A stretch of 64,000 bases of DNA from Bacteroidota bacterium (GTDB lineage Bacteria; Bacteroidota; Bacteroidia; Flavobacteriales; Weeksellaceae). The stretch spans positions 19,811-83,810 of the forward strand of contig JAEWOD010000005.1 of NCBI GenBank assembly GCA_023461035.1, written 5' to 3'. Shown here one piece after another: positions 26,043 through 35,391 of the stretch. The position numbers and the translations under genes are program-made. Each line of letters starts with the position of its first letter. Position 1 is the stretch's first letter. The notes beneath the pieces were generated by a model. It saw only the letters and a program-made list of their open reading frames with translations. It had not been told where the DNA came from and ran no database searches.

Positions 26043-28169
26043 ATGAAAACGTTAATCCTCTTTTTCTTTTTATTGATTTCGCTTATCGGATACTCGCAAT
26101 CTACCGTTTCGGGAACGATTACGTCTTCCACCGGGCTTCCTGCCAAAAATGTAAATGTTACGCTGGCAGGAACCTATGATGGGGCGACAACGGACGAAAA
26201 TGGATTTTTCTCATTTGAAACAGATGAAACAGGTGAATTTCAATTGGAACTGGAAGGAAGCGGTTTTTCATCCGAAATTTATACCATCACCATTCCGGTT
26301 GAATCTCCGCTCGAATTGGAAATAGGTGAAGCAACCGAACTGGAAACTGCCGTTTTTACGGCCGGAACCATGAAAGCGGTCGGCAACACCAACGAAACCA
26401 TGATGAATTCGCTCGATGTCGTAACCACAGCCGGTTCTGACGGAGATATCATTGCCGCCATGCAGACGCTTCCCGGAACCAATAATGTGGCGGAAGACGG
26501 ACGATTATTTATCCGTGGTGGAGAAGGAGAGGAAACTTCGATTTTCATCGACCGTTTGCGGGTTTTCCAACCCTATTCCCAAACCGCTCCCAATACACCT
26601 GCGCGTGGTCGTTATTCCCCATTTTTGTTCAAAGGAATGAATTTCAGTACGGGTGGATATGATGCTTCATATGGTCAGGCGCTCTCCGGAATTTTAACTT
26701 TGGAAACCAATGATTTTCCGTCTGAAAACAGTTATGATTTAGGTTTTATGTCGCTCGGTGTCAGTGCTGCTGCCAACCGCGTTTGGGAGAAAGATGCACT
26801 CACCGCAAGTGCGGCTTATTATAACCTTTGGCCGGTTTTCCAGATCCTTTCTACCCGGGACGAATGGACGCATGAACCGGAAGGTTACAGTGGTGAAGCG
26901 GTTTATCGTCATCAGTTCAAAAAGGGTTTGTATAAATCTTATGTGGCAGCCGAATATTCCAAATTGGGGATGAATTATGAGGACATTAATTCTCCTGAAA
27001 AAATCCCTTTTCAATTGGACAATACCAATTTGTATTGGAACAATTCTTATGTGCATCATTTTTCAAATAAATTAGAAGGATTCGTCGGATTTTCATTGGC
27101 AAAAGCCAATACCAATGTAAATCAAGCTTTGGATCAATTTGAAAAAGAGGAAATCGGATTTAACGGAAAAGCAGAAGCCGAATGGAAACTGAATGCTAAA
27201 AATCATTTCCGGTTGGGTTCTGAATTCGTTTTCCAATCCAATGAAAATAAAGATGTTTTGAACAACCGGATTTCGGATCTGGAAGAAAATCTTATTGCCG
27301 GCTATGCTGAATATGTTTGGTATTTTGCCCGGAAATGGGGTTTGAAAACGGGTGTTCGTTCCGAATATTCAGATTTTGTGAAGGAATGGAACGTTTCGCC
27401 GAGGATTTCATTGGCTTATAAAATTAATAGATATCATAACGTTTCGGCTTTTTATGGCGAATATTTCCAATCACCGCTGGATGAATTGGGCTATGCTCAA
27501 CCTGCGGGATTTATGAAATCCCGGCAGTATTTAGTCAATTATTTTTATCAGAAAGAAAAACAAACAATCCGTGTAGAATTATACCAAAAAGATTATGAAG
27601 ATTTGGTGCGGTATGATGGAACCTACAATTATTTGATGAATGGAAACGGTTTTGCACGTGGTATTGATGTTTTTTGGCGAAACAATGGAAGCCATATAAA
27701 GAATCTTCAATATTGGGTTTCTTATTCGTATATCGACACTAAACGCTTGTACAAAGATTTTCCGGTGGAAGCCCAACCAAGTTTTGTGGCCAATCATAAT
27801 CTTTCGGTCGTGGGGAAATACTGGATTCAGGATTGGCGTTCGCAGTTGGGGTTGACGTATCAATTTGCTTCGGGAAGACCTTATACCAATCCAAATGTTC
27901 CCGGATTTTTAAACGAAAAAACGAAAACCTATAACATCATTAATTTGAGTTGGGCATATTTGCTTGACCAACAAAAAATCCTGTATTTCTCGGTTTCCAA
28001 TCCGATTGGAATTAAAAATGTAAATGGTTACAGTTATTCCAATTCGCCAAATGAACAGGGAATTTTTGACCGAATGGAACTTCGACCTTCCATGGATAGA
28101 TTCTTTTTCATCGGCTTTTTCTGGACAATCAGTGAAAACAAACAACGAAATCAGTTGGATACTTTGTGA
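26043..28169 (+). CDS. TonB-dependent outer-membrane receptor
   Basis: 708 residues from the ATG at 26043; the longer frame uses a TTG. A signal peptide (KTLILFFFLLISLIGYSQ) precedes a CarboxypepD_reg-like domain (STVSGTITSSTGLPAKNVNVTL...DENGFFSF), then a plug domain with GDIIAAMQTLPGT and RLFIRGGEGEETSIFIDRL. A barrel follows, ending in aromatic strands and IGFFWTISE. Slightly short for the family. No SusD partner is adjacent, so it is not a SusCD pair; the ligand is unknown. A GAGTTGG-type degenerate repeat directly follows the stop. Confidence 0.88.
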   Translation: MKTLILFFFLLISLIGYSQSTVSGTITSSTGLPAKNVNVTLAGTYDGATTDENGFFSFETDETGEFQLELEGSGFSSEIYTITIPVESPLELEIGEATELETAVFTAGTMKAVGNTNETMMNSLDVVTTAGSDGDIIAAMQTLPGTNNVAEDGRLFIRGGEGEETSIFIDRLRVFQPYSQTAPNTPARGRYSPFLFKGMNFSTGGYDASYGQALSGILTLETNDFPSENSYDLGFMSLGVSAAANRVWEKDALTASAAYYNLWPVFQILSTRDEWTHEPEGYSGEAVYRHQFKKGLYKSYVAAEYSKLGMNYEDINSPEKIPFQLDNTNLYWNNSYVHHFSNKLEGFVGFSLAKANTNVNQALDQFEKEEIGFNGKAEAEWKLNAKNHFRLGSEFVFQSNENKDVLNNRISDLEENLIAGYAEYVWYFARKWGLKTGVRSEYSDFVKEWNVSPRISLAYKINRYHNVSAFYGEYFQSPLDELGYAQPAGFMKSRQYLVNYFYQKEKQTIRVELYQKDYEDLVRYDGTYNYLMNGNGFARGIDVFWRNNGSHIKNLQYWVSYSYIDTKRLYKDFPVEAQPSFVANHNLSVVGKYWIQDWRSQLGLTYQFASGRPYTNPNVPGFLNEKTKTYNIINLSWAYLLDQQKILYFSVSNPIGIKNVNGYSYSNSPNEQGIFDRMELRPSMDRFFFIGFFWTISENKQRNQLDTL

Positions 28170-28192
28170 GTGGAAGAGTTGGAGAGTAGGTA
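28170..28192. repeat. Short GAGTTGGAGAGT degenerate repeat after the TonB receptor stop
   Basis: Shares the 13-mer AGAGTTGGAGAGT with the larger octamer array after pncB (56893-56956). Both follow a stop codon on the plus strand. Confidence 0.5.
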
Positions 28193-28201
28193 TTAGGATT
28201 T

Positions 28202-28777
28202 TTAAAGGTTGAATGAATAAAGCGTTCCAATGAGAATTCCGATAAATGCACCCAACAAAATTTCGTTCGGCGAATGTCTTTTCAGTTTCCACCTTGACCA
28301 AGCCATGGCGATGCTATAAATGAAAAATGCAATTCCGGCAACCGGAAAGTTCTCATAAATTAAAAATCCGAGAAAAATGGTTAGGGAAACATGAAGTGAA
28401 ACTTTGATGAAAAAATTCAGTGCATAATTGACAAGGATTAGCATTAATGCCCAAAAAAGAGGTGAAATGATATTCTGAGGTTGATTTGTGTAATATAAAA
28501 TAGCGGTGACAGCGGTAAGCAGAATGATGACGAAAGGATAAAATGATTTTCGTTGTTGCTGATCGGAAATATCGAAATTGGTATATTTTCCTGATTGAGT
28601 TCCACGGCGCATTTTGATGAACATGGGAACGAAAATGCCCAAAATAATCAAAGATGAAATCAGGATTGCTTTTCCAAATGGTTCCTTGAGAAAAAGCATC
28701 ACGATGATGAACAAAGGAAAAGTCAGCATGGGATGGCCAAAGTTGGAAATCCATCCGGCTATTTTTTGAGTCGTCAT
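28202..28777 (-). CDS. PAP2-superfamily phosphatase-like membrane protein
   Basis: 191 residues with five to six hydrophobic segments. The PAP2 pattern is partly present: KVSLHVSLTIF matches the SxxxH region and SRWKLKRHSPNEILLGAFIG matches SRxxxxxHxxxD, but Glu replaces the usual Asp. The KxxxxxxRP motif 1 is weak. Probably a lipid-phosphatase relative in the inner membrane; catalytic competence is uncertain. It ends three bases from the aminotransferase gene and is likely co-transcribed with it. Confidence 0.75.
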   Translation of the reverse strand: MTTQKIAGWISNFGHPMLTFPLFIIVMLFLKEPFGKAILISSLIILGIFVPMFIKMRRGTQSGKYTNFDISDQQQRKSFYPFVIILLTAVTAILYYTNQPQNIISPLFWALMLILVNYALNFFIKVSLHVSLTIFLGFLIYENFPVAGIAFFIYSIAMAWSRWKLKRHSPNEILLGAFIGILIGTLYSFNL

Positions 28778-28780
28778 TTT

Positions 28781-29911
28781 TTAAATTTCTTTCAGGGCTT
28801 GAAATAATCTGTCTAAATCTTCCTGCGAATTAAAAGCATTGATAGAATAGCGGATGAAACATTTTTCGCCGTGCGGCATCACCGGAATTTCGATTTTGTA
28901 TTTATGAAGCAATAAATCGTGCAATGCTTTTGGATTTTTCACATCTATTTCACAACTGAACATTTGAGCGATAAAATCATCGTTAATTTTGGAAAGCGGT
29001 TTTTTACCCAGAATTTCACATAATTCCGGTGCATTTTCCTGCACCAATTTCCGGCAGTTTTTACTGACTTCTTTCCAGTTATTTTCTTCCATGAATTGGA
29101 TGGCTTTCGGAATCGTACAAAAAGCAGACAAATCCCTGGTTCCCTGCATTTCATGGTAATCCAGAAATTGAGAATGAGAAGGAAAATCCGCCTCATATCC
29201 CCAACTGATGACCAACGGATCCAGAAATTCCTGCCATTCTTTCCGGACGTATAGAAAGGAACTTCCTTTTGGAGCCATCATCCATTTGTGACAGGCTCCG
29301 ACATAGATATCGCAATCCATTTTTTGCAAATCGACTTCTACCTGAGCCGGTCCGTGCGCTCCATCCACAAATGTCATGATTCCCAGCTCACGAGCGGCTT
29401 TGCAAATTTCTTCAACCGGTAATCTTAGAGCGGTCGAACTGGTGATATGACTGATGAAAATGAGTTTGGTTCGTGGTGTGATGCCTTTTAAAAATTCTGA
29501 AACGAATTCTTCTTTTGATTCCAATGGGAAATTTGTTTTATGGCGAACATATTTTGCTCCTGATTTTTCACAATAATACTTCCAGGTTCTATCACAAGCC
29601 CCATATTCAATATCGGTGGTCAGGATTTCATCATCGGTTTTCAGTGTTAAATTTTTGGCGATTATATTTACGCCATAAGAAGGATTGGTCACAGAAACCA
29701 CATCGTCTTCATGGCAATTTAAAAATTGCCCTAACGCCATTCGGGAATTTTTCAGATATTGCGGTGCTTTTTCAATGATGAATTCGACAGGTTGGGCTTC
29801 CAATTCTCTTTGGAAATTCTGATAAGTTTCAAATATGGGTTCCGGACTTGAACCAAAGGAACCGAAATTTAGAAATGTGATATCTTTTCTCAATAAAAAT
29901 TGATCTTTCAT
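28781..29911 (-). CDS. Class V aminotransferase-fold PLP enzyme (isopenicillin-N-epimerase-like)
   Basis: About 376 residues from the ATG at 29911; the longer frame begins with a TTG and is rejected because of the family-typical opening FLNFGSFGSSPEPI. The PLP site is GACHKWMMAPKGSSFLY with the Schiff-base Lys in HKW. VDGAHGPAQVEVDL supplies the cofactor-ring aspartate. The MQGTRDLSAF motif is characteristic of CefD/EgtE-like enzymes. The substrate is unknown; the epimerase name is only a fold relationship. Lies just before the divergent lipoprotein gene. Confidence 0.85.
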   Translation of the reverse strand: MKDQFLLRKDITFLNFGSFGSSPEPIFETYQNFQRELEAQPVEFIIEKAPQYLKNSRMALGQFLNCHEDDVVSVTNPSYGVNIIAKNLTLKTDDEILTTDIEYGACDRTWKYYCEKSGAKYVRHKTNFPLESKEEFVSEFLKGITPRTKLIFISHITSSTALRLPVEEICKAARELGIMTFVDGAHGPAQVEVDLQKMDCDIYVGACHKWMMAPKGSSFLYVRKEWQEFLDPLVISWGYEADFPSHSQFLDYHEMQGTRDLSAFCTIPKAIQFMEENNWKEVSKNCRKLVQENAPELCEILGKKPLSKINDDFIAQMFSCEIDVKNPKALHDLLLHKYKIEIPVMPHGEKCFIRYSINAFNSQEDLDRLFQALKEI

Positions 29912-29973
29912 GCCGAAAAAAATTTTGGTATATGATTTGAAATACGAATGTAAAATAATAAAAATCAAAAATT

Positions 29974-30480
29974 ATGAAAAAATTAATTCCTTTCTTATGT
30001 GTAGCTGTTTTCGGATTGGCTTCTTTTAGTTGTACGTCTGATGATGATACTGTTTTTGTTGACTATGATACATATCCGGTAGTTTTGGATTTGAATAATG
30101 TTAATTTCGAAAATGTAAATGGCAGCTTCCAAATCGCACGAACTTTTGGTACGCCTATGTATGATACTGATATGTTGCTTGCTTATATGAAAGTAGGTAC
30201 TACCAATAATAATTCGCCAATCTGGCAACAGATTCCGATTACTTTTTATTTGAACAATGGTGATGAAGTCGATTATAATTACGATTTTTCCAAATATGAT
30301 TTTGTGATTTATGCCGGTGGAACTTTTGACTTAACTAATACTTCCTATGTTTTAAATCAGACTTTTAGAATCCTATTGGTTCCTGCAGATTATGGAAAAT
30401 CAGCCAATCTTGATTATAGTAATTATGAAAGTGTTGTGAACTATTATAACATAGACGATTCTCATCCCCATTCTATGTAA
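29974..30480 (+). CDS. Small lipoprotein of unknown function
   Basis: 168 residues. A lipoprotein signal (KKLIPFLCVAVFGLASFSC) is followed by the Asp-rich TSDDDTVFVDYDTYP, typical of flavobacterial surface-exposed lipoproteins. The remainder is rich in Tyr, Asn and Asp and looks beta-stranded. No named family recognised. Monocistronic: a clear terminator follows at 30501 and the neighbour upstream is divergent. Confidence 0.75.
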   Translation: MKKLIPFLCVAVFGLASFSCTSDDDTVFVDYDTYPVVLDLNNVNFENVNGSFQIARTFGTPMYDTDMLLAYMKVGTTNNNSPIWQQIPITFYLNNGDEVDYNYDFSKYDFVIYAGGTFDLTNTSYVLNQTFRILLVPADYGKSANLDYSNYESVVNYYNIDDSHPHSM

Positions 30481-30500
30481 TTTCTACAAATCATCATATA

Positions 30501-30530
30501 AAATGCACTTCAATCGGAGTGCATTTTTTT
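30501..30530 (+). terminator. Terminator of the 29974 lipoprotein gene
   Basis: Nine-base stem AAATGCACT / AGTGCATTT with an 8-base loop, followed by a run of T at 30524-30531. Confidence 0.85.
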
Positions 30531-30663
30531 TGCTTCGAATTCTCATTGAATCTCAAATTATAACACATTCATAAACAGTATTATGAGAATTTTTTCGGTT
30601 TAGCTGAAAAGACGAATTAAATGATTAAATTTAATTCTCTTTAAAAACTAAAATTGAGAAATC

Positions 30664-32343
30664 ATGATAAACGCCCAATTCTTAAAAAGCAGAAAAGAAA
30701 TCAATTTTAATTTTGATAAAATTCTTTCCGTATTTGGTGAAGAAAAAATCGATATAAAAATTCAAACCGAATCTGACACCACAACGATTCAAGCTACCGT
30801 AAAAGAACATTTAGAACGATTAAAGTCAGAGAATAAAACCTTTTCAGACATTACATCTTTTGGGAAAAGAGGAGAAAAACTGCAATGGGTACATTTTGTG
30901 CAAGAAGGTGGCGGTACTTTGGGAATTTCGCTTGTCGGATATGCATTTGTTCTCGAATTTGTAGGGATACGGTTTTTAAAATTGGCAGGAACCAGCGCAG
31001 GTGCGATAAACACGCTTTTTCTGGCTGCGATAGGTGAGAAGGATGATCCAAAAACACCGGAACTTTACGATATGCTTACCGACTCCAAACGATTTGATAT
31101 GCGCGGATTTATCGATGCAAAAAATTCAATCGTGCAGAAATTGATACTTTCTCTGAGTAAGGGCTATGGTTTGATTAAAAACATTTTGATGCGCTATGTG
31201 GTTTTATTGTTGGCCGTCATGCTTCCACTTCCGCTTTTGAGCCACATTGGGAAAGTTTGGTTTATCGTTTACGGCTGTTTATTGGGGGTATTTCTTCTGG
31301 CAAGTTTTTATGCCGGTTATTTATATTATCGTTTTAACAAATATAATTTTGGGATCAATCCGGGGATTAAATTTCAAGACTTCTTGGAAAAAGAATTACA
31401 GTCATTCGGAGTGGAAACCCAGGAAGATTTGGATGAAAAAGCAAAGGGCAAAACCTATTTTCAGTTCAATCCTGATTCGACTTTTCGTTCCAATAATTCA
31501 ATTAATTCTGAGCCGGATGCTACAGCAAATTTGGTGCAAGAGATTCAGGTAAAAGAGCCCGTTGAAGAATCTGAAGAGCCTAAAAAGAAATCCAAACTCA
31601 CCCTGTATCTGAATGTTGAAAATAAGCTGGAAGGAAATCAATTACCAGACGAATATGGTGAAATTATGTGGGATTATTCCTTTGTGGCGACCGATATCAA
31701 CAACGAAACAAAAGTCGTCCTTCCACTGGACGGAAGATTGTATTTTGAAAACCAATTAGGTATCAATCCTTCCAATTATGTACGGGCTTCCATGGCCATT
31801 CCTATTTTTTTCGAACCTCAATTTTTTCCGGAAAAACCTCAAAAAAATTCTCCCGGGAAAAACATACCGGAGAAACAAAAAGAATTTTGGGAAACATTTA
31901 AAGGAATTCCTGCCTATAAAGTACGCGAAAAGGGAATTTTAATAGATGGCGGATCGCTTTCCAATTTTCCCATCAATCTGTTCCATAATCCGAAAATCAG
32001 CGGCAAAGAGCCTCGTATGCCCATCATGGGCGTCCGAATCATGGATGAAGACCCGGAAGAAAAAGTTCCTATCACCAAAAAAATGACCTTTGCGGGTTTT
32101 GCCGGAAAAATCATCAATACGCTCCGAAATAATGAGGATAATTCTTTTCTGGCTATTAATCCTTTTTATAAAAAATATTCGATTGCAGATATTTCGGCGT
32201 ACGAAACCAAAGCCAATTGGCTAAATTTCGGGTTGAGTGAAGAGGAACAAAAAGCACTATTTCTTGTGGGAATTAAAGCTGCTTTGACTTATTTGGAAAA
32301 TTTTGATTGGGAAACCTATAAAAAAGAACGATCTAAGATTTAA
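30664..32343 (+). CDS. Patatin-like phospholipase with internal membrane segment
   Basis: 559 residues. Catalytic Ser111 lies in GTSAG and the oxyanion loop is EGGGTLG near 82. The dyad Asp (D428) lies in LIDGGSLSNFP. Between them residues about 171-222 form two strongly hydrophobic helices (RYVVLLLAVMLPLPLL and WFIVYGCLLGVFLLASFYAG), then a long charged insertion before the second catalytic half. So this is a membrane-inserted patatin rather than a soluble one. Likely phospholipase A activity on membrane lipids, by family. The 3' end overlaps the convergent HAD gene by 11 bases. Confidence 0.87.
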   Translation: MINAQFLKSRKEINFNFDKILSVFGEEKIDIKIQTESDTTTIQATVKEHLERLKSENKTFSDITSFGKRGEKLQWVHFVQEGGGTLGISLVGYAFVLEFVGIRFLKLAGTSAGAINTLFLAAIGEKDDPKTPELYDMLTDSKRFDMRGFIDAKNSIVQKLILSLSKGYGLIKNILMRYVVLLLAVMLPLPLLSHIGKVWFIVYGCLLGVFLLASFYAGYLYYRFNKYNFGINPGIKFQDFLEKELQSFGVETQEDLDEKAKGKTYFQFNPDSTFRSNNSINSEPDATANLVQEIQVKEPVEESEEPKKKSKLTLYLNVENKLEGNQLPDEYGEIMWDYSFVATDINNETKVVLPLDGRLYFENQLGINPSNYVRASMAIPIFFEPQFFPEKPQKNSPGKNIPEKQKEFWETFKGIPAYKVREKGILIDGGSLSNFPINLFHNPKISGKEPRMPIMGVRIMDEDPEEKVPITKKMTFAGFAGKIINTLRNNEDNSFLAINPFYKKYSIADISAYETKANWLNFGLSEEEQKALFLVGIKAALTYLENFDWETYKKERSKI

Positions 32344-32998
32344 AAAATTCTTTCAAATAATTTATTTCCAATTCTTTAAAATCAGAAACCAATATATCTG
32401 CCAAATCATATTCCTGTCCGATTGTATGCTCGCTTTTAAATCCGGCACAAAAAATTCCGGCACGATGAGCCGCCAAAATTCCGTTTGTCGAGTCTTCAAT
32501 TACCATACAGTTTTCACGGGGTTCTTCTGCTATTTGGGCAGCGCGTAAAAAGATTTCAGGATGGGGTTTTGATTCTTTTAATTCGGCTCCGCTGATTTTT
32601 CCTAAGAAATACGGCTCCAGTCCGAATTTTTCAAAAACCATATCGATTGTAGTTTGGGAAGCTGATGAAGCCAAAACCAATTTTACATCGTTCTCGAAAT
32701 AATGTTCAATTAAATGACGGACACCGGGAATCAGATCAAAGTCTGTATCATGGTAAAATAACTCTTTAAAATAAGTGCGTTTTACATCTTGTAATTCTTC
32801 AAATGATTGATCTAAATCAAATCTGTCGATGATCGTTTGACAAACTTTGCGTGTGGAAGCACCGGCAAATTGCGCATACAATTCATCTGAAACCTGAGCG
32901 CCAAAGGTTGCAAACATTTTGAAATAAGCTTTTCGATGGAGCGGCTCCGTGTCCACTATCACCCCGTCCATATCAAACAAAACAGCTTTTAAAGGCAT
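32333..32998 (-). CDS. HAD-superfamily hydrolase, beta-phosphoglucomutase/phosphatase-like
   Basis: 221 residues. HAD motif I is FDMDGVIVDTEP near residues 8-19. Motif II Ser is in LVLASSASQ, motif III Lys in ESKPHPEIFL, motif IV in VIEDSTNGILAA. A four-helix cap between motifs I and II places it with PgmB/GPH-type phosphatases. The substrate is not predictable. Overlaps the 3' end of the convergent patatin gene by 11 bases; 63 bases downstream of the PPOx gene on the same strand. Confidence 0.87.
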   Translation of the reverse strand: MPLKAVLFDMDGVIVDTEPLHRKAYFKMFATFGAQVSDELYAQFAGASTRKVCQTIIDRFDLDQSFEELQDVKRTYFKELFYHDTDFDLIPGVRHLIEHYFENDVKLVLASSASQTTIDMVFEKFGLEPYFLGKISGAELKESKPHPEIFLRAAQIAEEPRENCMVIEDSTNGILAAHRAGIFCAGFKSEHTIGQEYDLADILVSDFKELEINYLKEFFKS

Positions 32999-33061
32999 TT
33001 GATTTTTTGGTAAAGATAAAAGGTTTAGGTTGGATATTTTTACCTCTTTTTTAATAGAATT

Positions 33062-33568
33062 TTAAATTTTTAAATCTCCTTCACGACCCACATCGGCATC
33101 TGAACCCGTGATTCCGCTTAAAGCTATCTTAAAGAAAGTTGCTAATTTATTTGATTTAGTATCCCAATAGTGGGCTTCATGTGGTTTGACTTCCACTACG
33201 CGGATAAGCGGATCTTCTTTTCCTTTTTCAAACCAACCGGCAATCATCGGATTCCAATATTTATCAATTTTTTCTTGGTTTCGTGAATGGTTGGTTCCAG
33301 CATGAATGCTCATAAAACTATAATTGGCCGGATTTGAATACAGCAAACAAATTTCAGGATCTTCAAGCAAATGTTTAAAACTTTCACTTTCTGCCGACAT
33401 TAAAAACCAAATACTACCATTATCATCCACTTCCTGCGTACTCATGGGTACGGCATATACATGTTTCGTCCCCGAAGTATGTGTACAAAACATTCCGATA
33501 TCGATTTTCATCGCCAAATCTTTCAATTTTTCGATGGCCTCTTTATAGGCAAAATTTTCTGTGCTCAT
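33062..33568 (-). CDS. Pyridoxamine 5'-phosphate oxidase-family protein (general stress protein 26-like)
   Basis: 168 residues of the split-barrel flavin-binding fold. IGMFCTHTSGTKHVYAVPMST, the strand pair GSIWFLMSAESES, and YWNPMIAGWFEKGKEDP are features of the GSP26-like PPOx subgroup. Likely binds FMN or F420; the reaction is unknown. It starts 21 bases after the PEP-mutase-like gene and so probably belongs to the same transcript. Confidence 0.85.
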   Translation of the reverse strand: MSTENFAYKEAIEKLKDLAMKIDIGMFCTHTSGTKHVYAVPMSTQEVDDNGSIWFLMSAESESFKHLLEDPEICLLYSNPANYSFMSIHAGTNHSRNQEKIDKYWNPMIAGWFEKGKEDPLIRVVEVKPHEAHYWDTKSNKLATFFKIALSGITGSDADVGREGDLKI

Positions 33569-33589
33569 ATCATTTATTTTAAATTTATA

Positions 33590-34354
33590 TTATTTGCCTT
33601 CTAAAACCCAATTATATTTTTTTGACAAATTAAATTCACTAAATATTTCTTCTGATTTCTTCATCAACAAATCATACTGTTTTGCACCATGACTGATTCT
33701 TTTTACACCTAATTCTGTTAATCTTTCATAATCCGGCAGATTGGGCGTAGTAAAAACATTCAATGGGATTTCTACTTCATTTACGAAAATTTTCAAATCT
33801 GATTCCGTTTCAATTAGGGGTACGAAAACTCCGTCGGCTCCGGCTTGGGCATATAAATTTGCGCGTCGAATAGACTCTTTTAAAGCATCCGGATGTTTGG
33901 TTGTATAAGTATCTGCACGCGCATTGATAAATATTTCGGTTTTGGATTTAATGGCTTTTATTTTTTCTGCTAATTGATCTGCATCTTCCAGTTGGCGTTT
34001 TCCATCCACGACCTTTCCGTCTTCCAAATTGATTCCGACTGCACCTATTTTTACAAGTTTTTCAACATTTTTTGCTACTTCTTCAGGATTATCAGAATAT
34101 CCGGCTTCAAAATCAACGCTGACAGGAATTTTGACAGATTTTAAAATTCTTTCCAATACAAAAAAAAGTTCATCAAAACTGATATTTTCGCCGTCGGCAT
34201 AACCCATAGAAAAAGCAATGGCATGACTTGAAGTTCCCAATGCTTTGAAACCGGCTTTTTCAGCCAATTGAGCGGAATGTGCATCCCAAACATTTCCTAA
34301 TAATAAAGGTTTTGGGTTTTGGTGTAATTGAAAGAATTCTGATAATTGACTCAT
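33590..34354 (-). CDS. Isocitrate lyase/PEP mutase-superfamily protein
   Basis: 254 residues, TIM-barrel. LLGNVWDAHSAQLAEKAGFKALGTSSHAIAFSMGY, VSVDFEAGYS and GINLEDG are the metal- and substrate-binding motifs of the PEPM/ICL superfamily. It lacks the catalytic KKCGH of isocitrate lyase, so C-C lyase or oxaloacetase-type activity is possible, but unknown. No phosphonate genes are nearby. First gene of the minus-strand trio with PPOx and HAD. Confidence 0.85.
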   Translation of the reverse strand: MSQLSEFFQLHQNPKPLLLGNVWDAHSAQLAEKAGFKALGTSSHAIAFSMGYADGENISFDELFFVLERILKSVKIPVSVDFEAGYSDNPEEVAKNVEKLVKIGAVGINLEDGKVVDGKRQLEDADQLAEKIKAIKSKTEIFINARADTYTTKHPDALKESIRRANLYAQAGADGVFVPLIETESDLKIFVNEVEIPLNVFTTPNLPDYERLTELGVKRISHGAKQYDLLMKKSEEIFSEFNLSKKYNWVLEGK

Positions 34355-34479
34355 AATTAAAATTTTTATTTGCCTTAATTTACCTCAAATTCAAATCCGA
34401 AACGGGAATTCCTTTTAGGTTTAACAAAAATTTCACGTTGAAAGAATTAAATTTGAAAGAATCAAAAAATGAAAATGAC

Positions 34480-35322
34480 ATGAAATCAATTAAAATGATG
34501 GCTTATCTTCTTTTTTCAGGCATAATGCTTTTTTCCTGTGAAAAAAGGGAAACCAATCCTATAGGAGAACCGGAAACAGAAAATACAGTTTCAGATGAAA
34601 CCATCTCGGAAAATGAGATATCCTATACAGTTGAAGGAAAGAATTTCAAATCCTATGCGTATTTCAATGGAGATACTACTTCGCTCAAACCGGTTGTTCT
34701 GGTGGTTCCCGAATGGTGGGGCATAAATGACTATGCAAAATCCAGAGCCAAACAATTCGCAGATTTGGGATATTTTGCAATGGCGGTTGATTTTTATGGA
34801 GATGGAAAAGCAGTGGATAACCCCGGCGATGCGCAAAAACTGGCGACTCCTTTTTATGAAAATCCCGGTTTGGGAAAACAAGCTTATGATGCTGCAAAAT
34901 CAGAATTATCCAAATTTCCCAATGCCGATATTTCTAAAATGGTTATAATCGGTTATTGTTTTGGTGGTGCCCAAGCTTTGAATATGGCAAGACAAGATGC
35001 CGATTTAAAAGGTGCGGTCAGTTTTCATGGGAGTTTGATGACTGGTGTGAAACCCAACAATAATTCGGTGAAAATTTTAGTATTGAACGGTGAAGCAGAT
35101 ACATTTGTTCCGACAGAAGAAATCGCCGGATTTAAATCTGAAATGGACTCGGCAAAAATTGATTATAAATTCATCAATTATCCGGGAGCCGTTCATGCTT
35201 TTACAAACCCCGATGCAACAGAGGTGGGGAAGAAGTTTGGTTTGAAAATAGAATATAATAAAGAGGCCGACGAGAATTCCTGGAAAGAGTTAGAAAGTTT
35301 TTTGACCGATGTTTTTAAATAA
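34480..35322 (+). CDS. Dienelactone-hydrolase-family lipoprotein
   Basis: About 280 residues from the ATG at 34480; the longer frame starts with TTG. A lipobox (IMLFSC) puts a lipidated Cys near residue 20, unusual for dienelactone hydrolases, which are normally cytosolic. After a 40-residue acidic linker, the catalytic triad is C160 in IGYCFGG, D207 in GEADTFVP and H239 in GAVHAFTNP. VVPEWWGINDYAKSRAKQFADLGYFAMAVDFYG is diagnostic. Probably an envelope-anchored esterase. A terminator follows. Confidence 0.85.
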   Translation: MKSIKMMAYLLFSGIMLFSCEKRETNPIGEPETENTVSDETISENEISYTVEGKNFKSYAYFNGDTTSLKPVVLVVPEWWGINDYAKSRAKQFADLGYFAMAVDFYGDGKAVDNPGDAQKLATPFYENPGLGKQAYDAAKSELSKFPNADISKMVIIGYCFGGAQALNMARQDADLKGAVSFHGSLMTGVKPNNNSVKILVLNGEADTFVPTEEIAGFKSEMDSAKIDYKFINYPGAVHAFTNPDATEVGKKFGLKIEYNKEADENSWKELESFLTDVFK

Positions 35323-35342
35323 TTGAATGAGAATTATAGAAT

Positions 35343-35373
35343 AAAAAAGGCTTGAATTTCTCAAGCCTTTTTT
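35343..35373. terminator. Bidirectional terminator
   Basis: Stem AAAAAGGCTTGA / TCAAGCCTTTTT with a 5-base loop, flanked by A- and T-runs, between convergent genes at 35322 and 35392. Confidence 0.87.
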
Positions 35374-35391
35374 ATTGATGATGAAATAGGA

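Noticed and set aside
26043..28169. SusC/SusD polysaccharide utilisation locus
   Set aside because: The TonB receptor has no SusD-like neighbour and no glycosidase adjoining it.
14137..29911. Beta-lactam biosynthesis (isopenicillin-N-synthase-like and epimerase-like genes)
   Set aside because: The genes are 14 kb apart, belong to broad superfamilies, and no ACV synthetase or acyltransferase is present.
33590..34354. Phosphonate biosynthesis from the PEP-mutase-like gene
   Set aside because: No PEP-pyruvate decarboxylase or other phosphonate genes nearby; superfamily membership alone is not enough.
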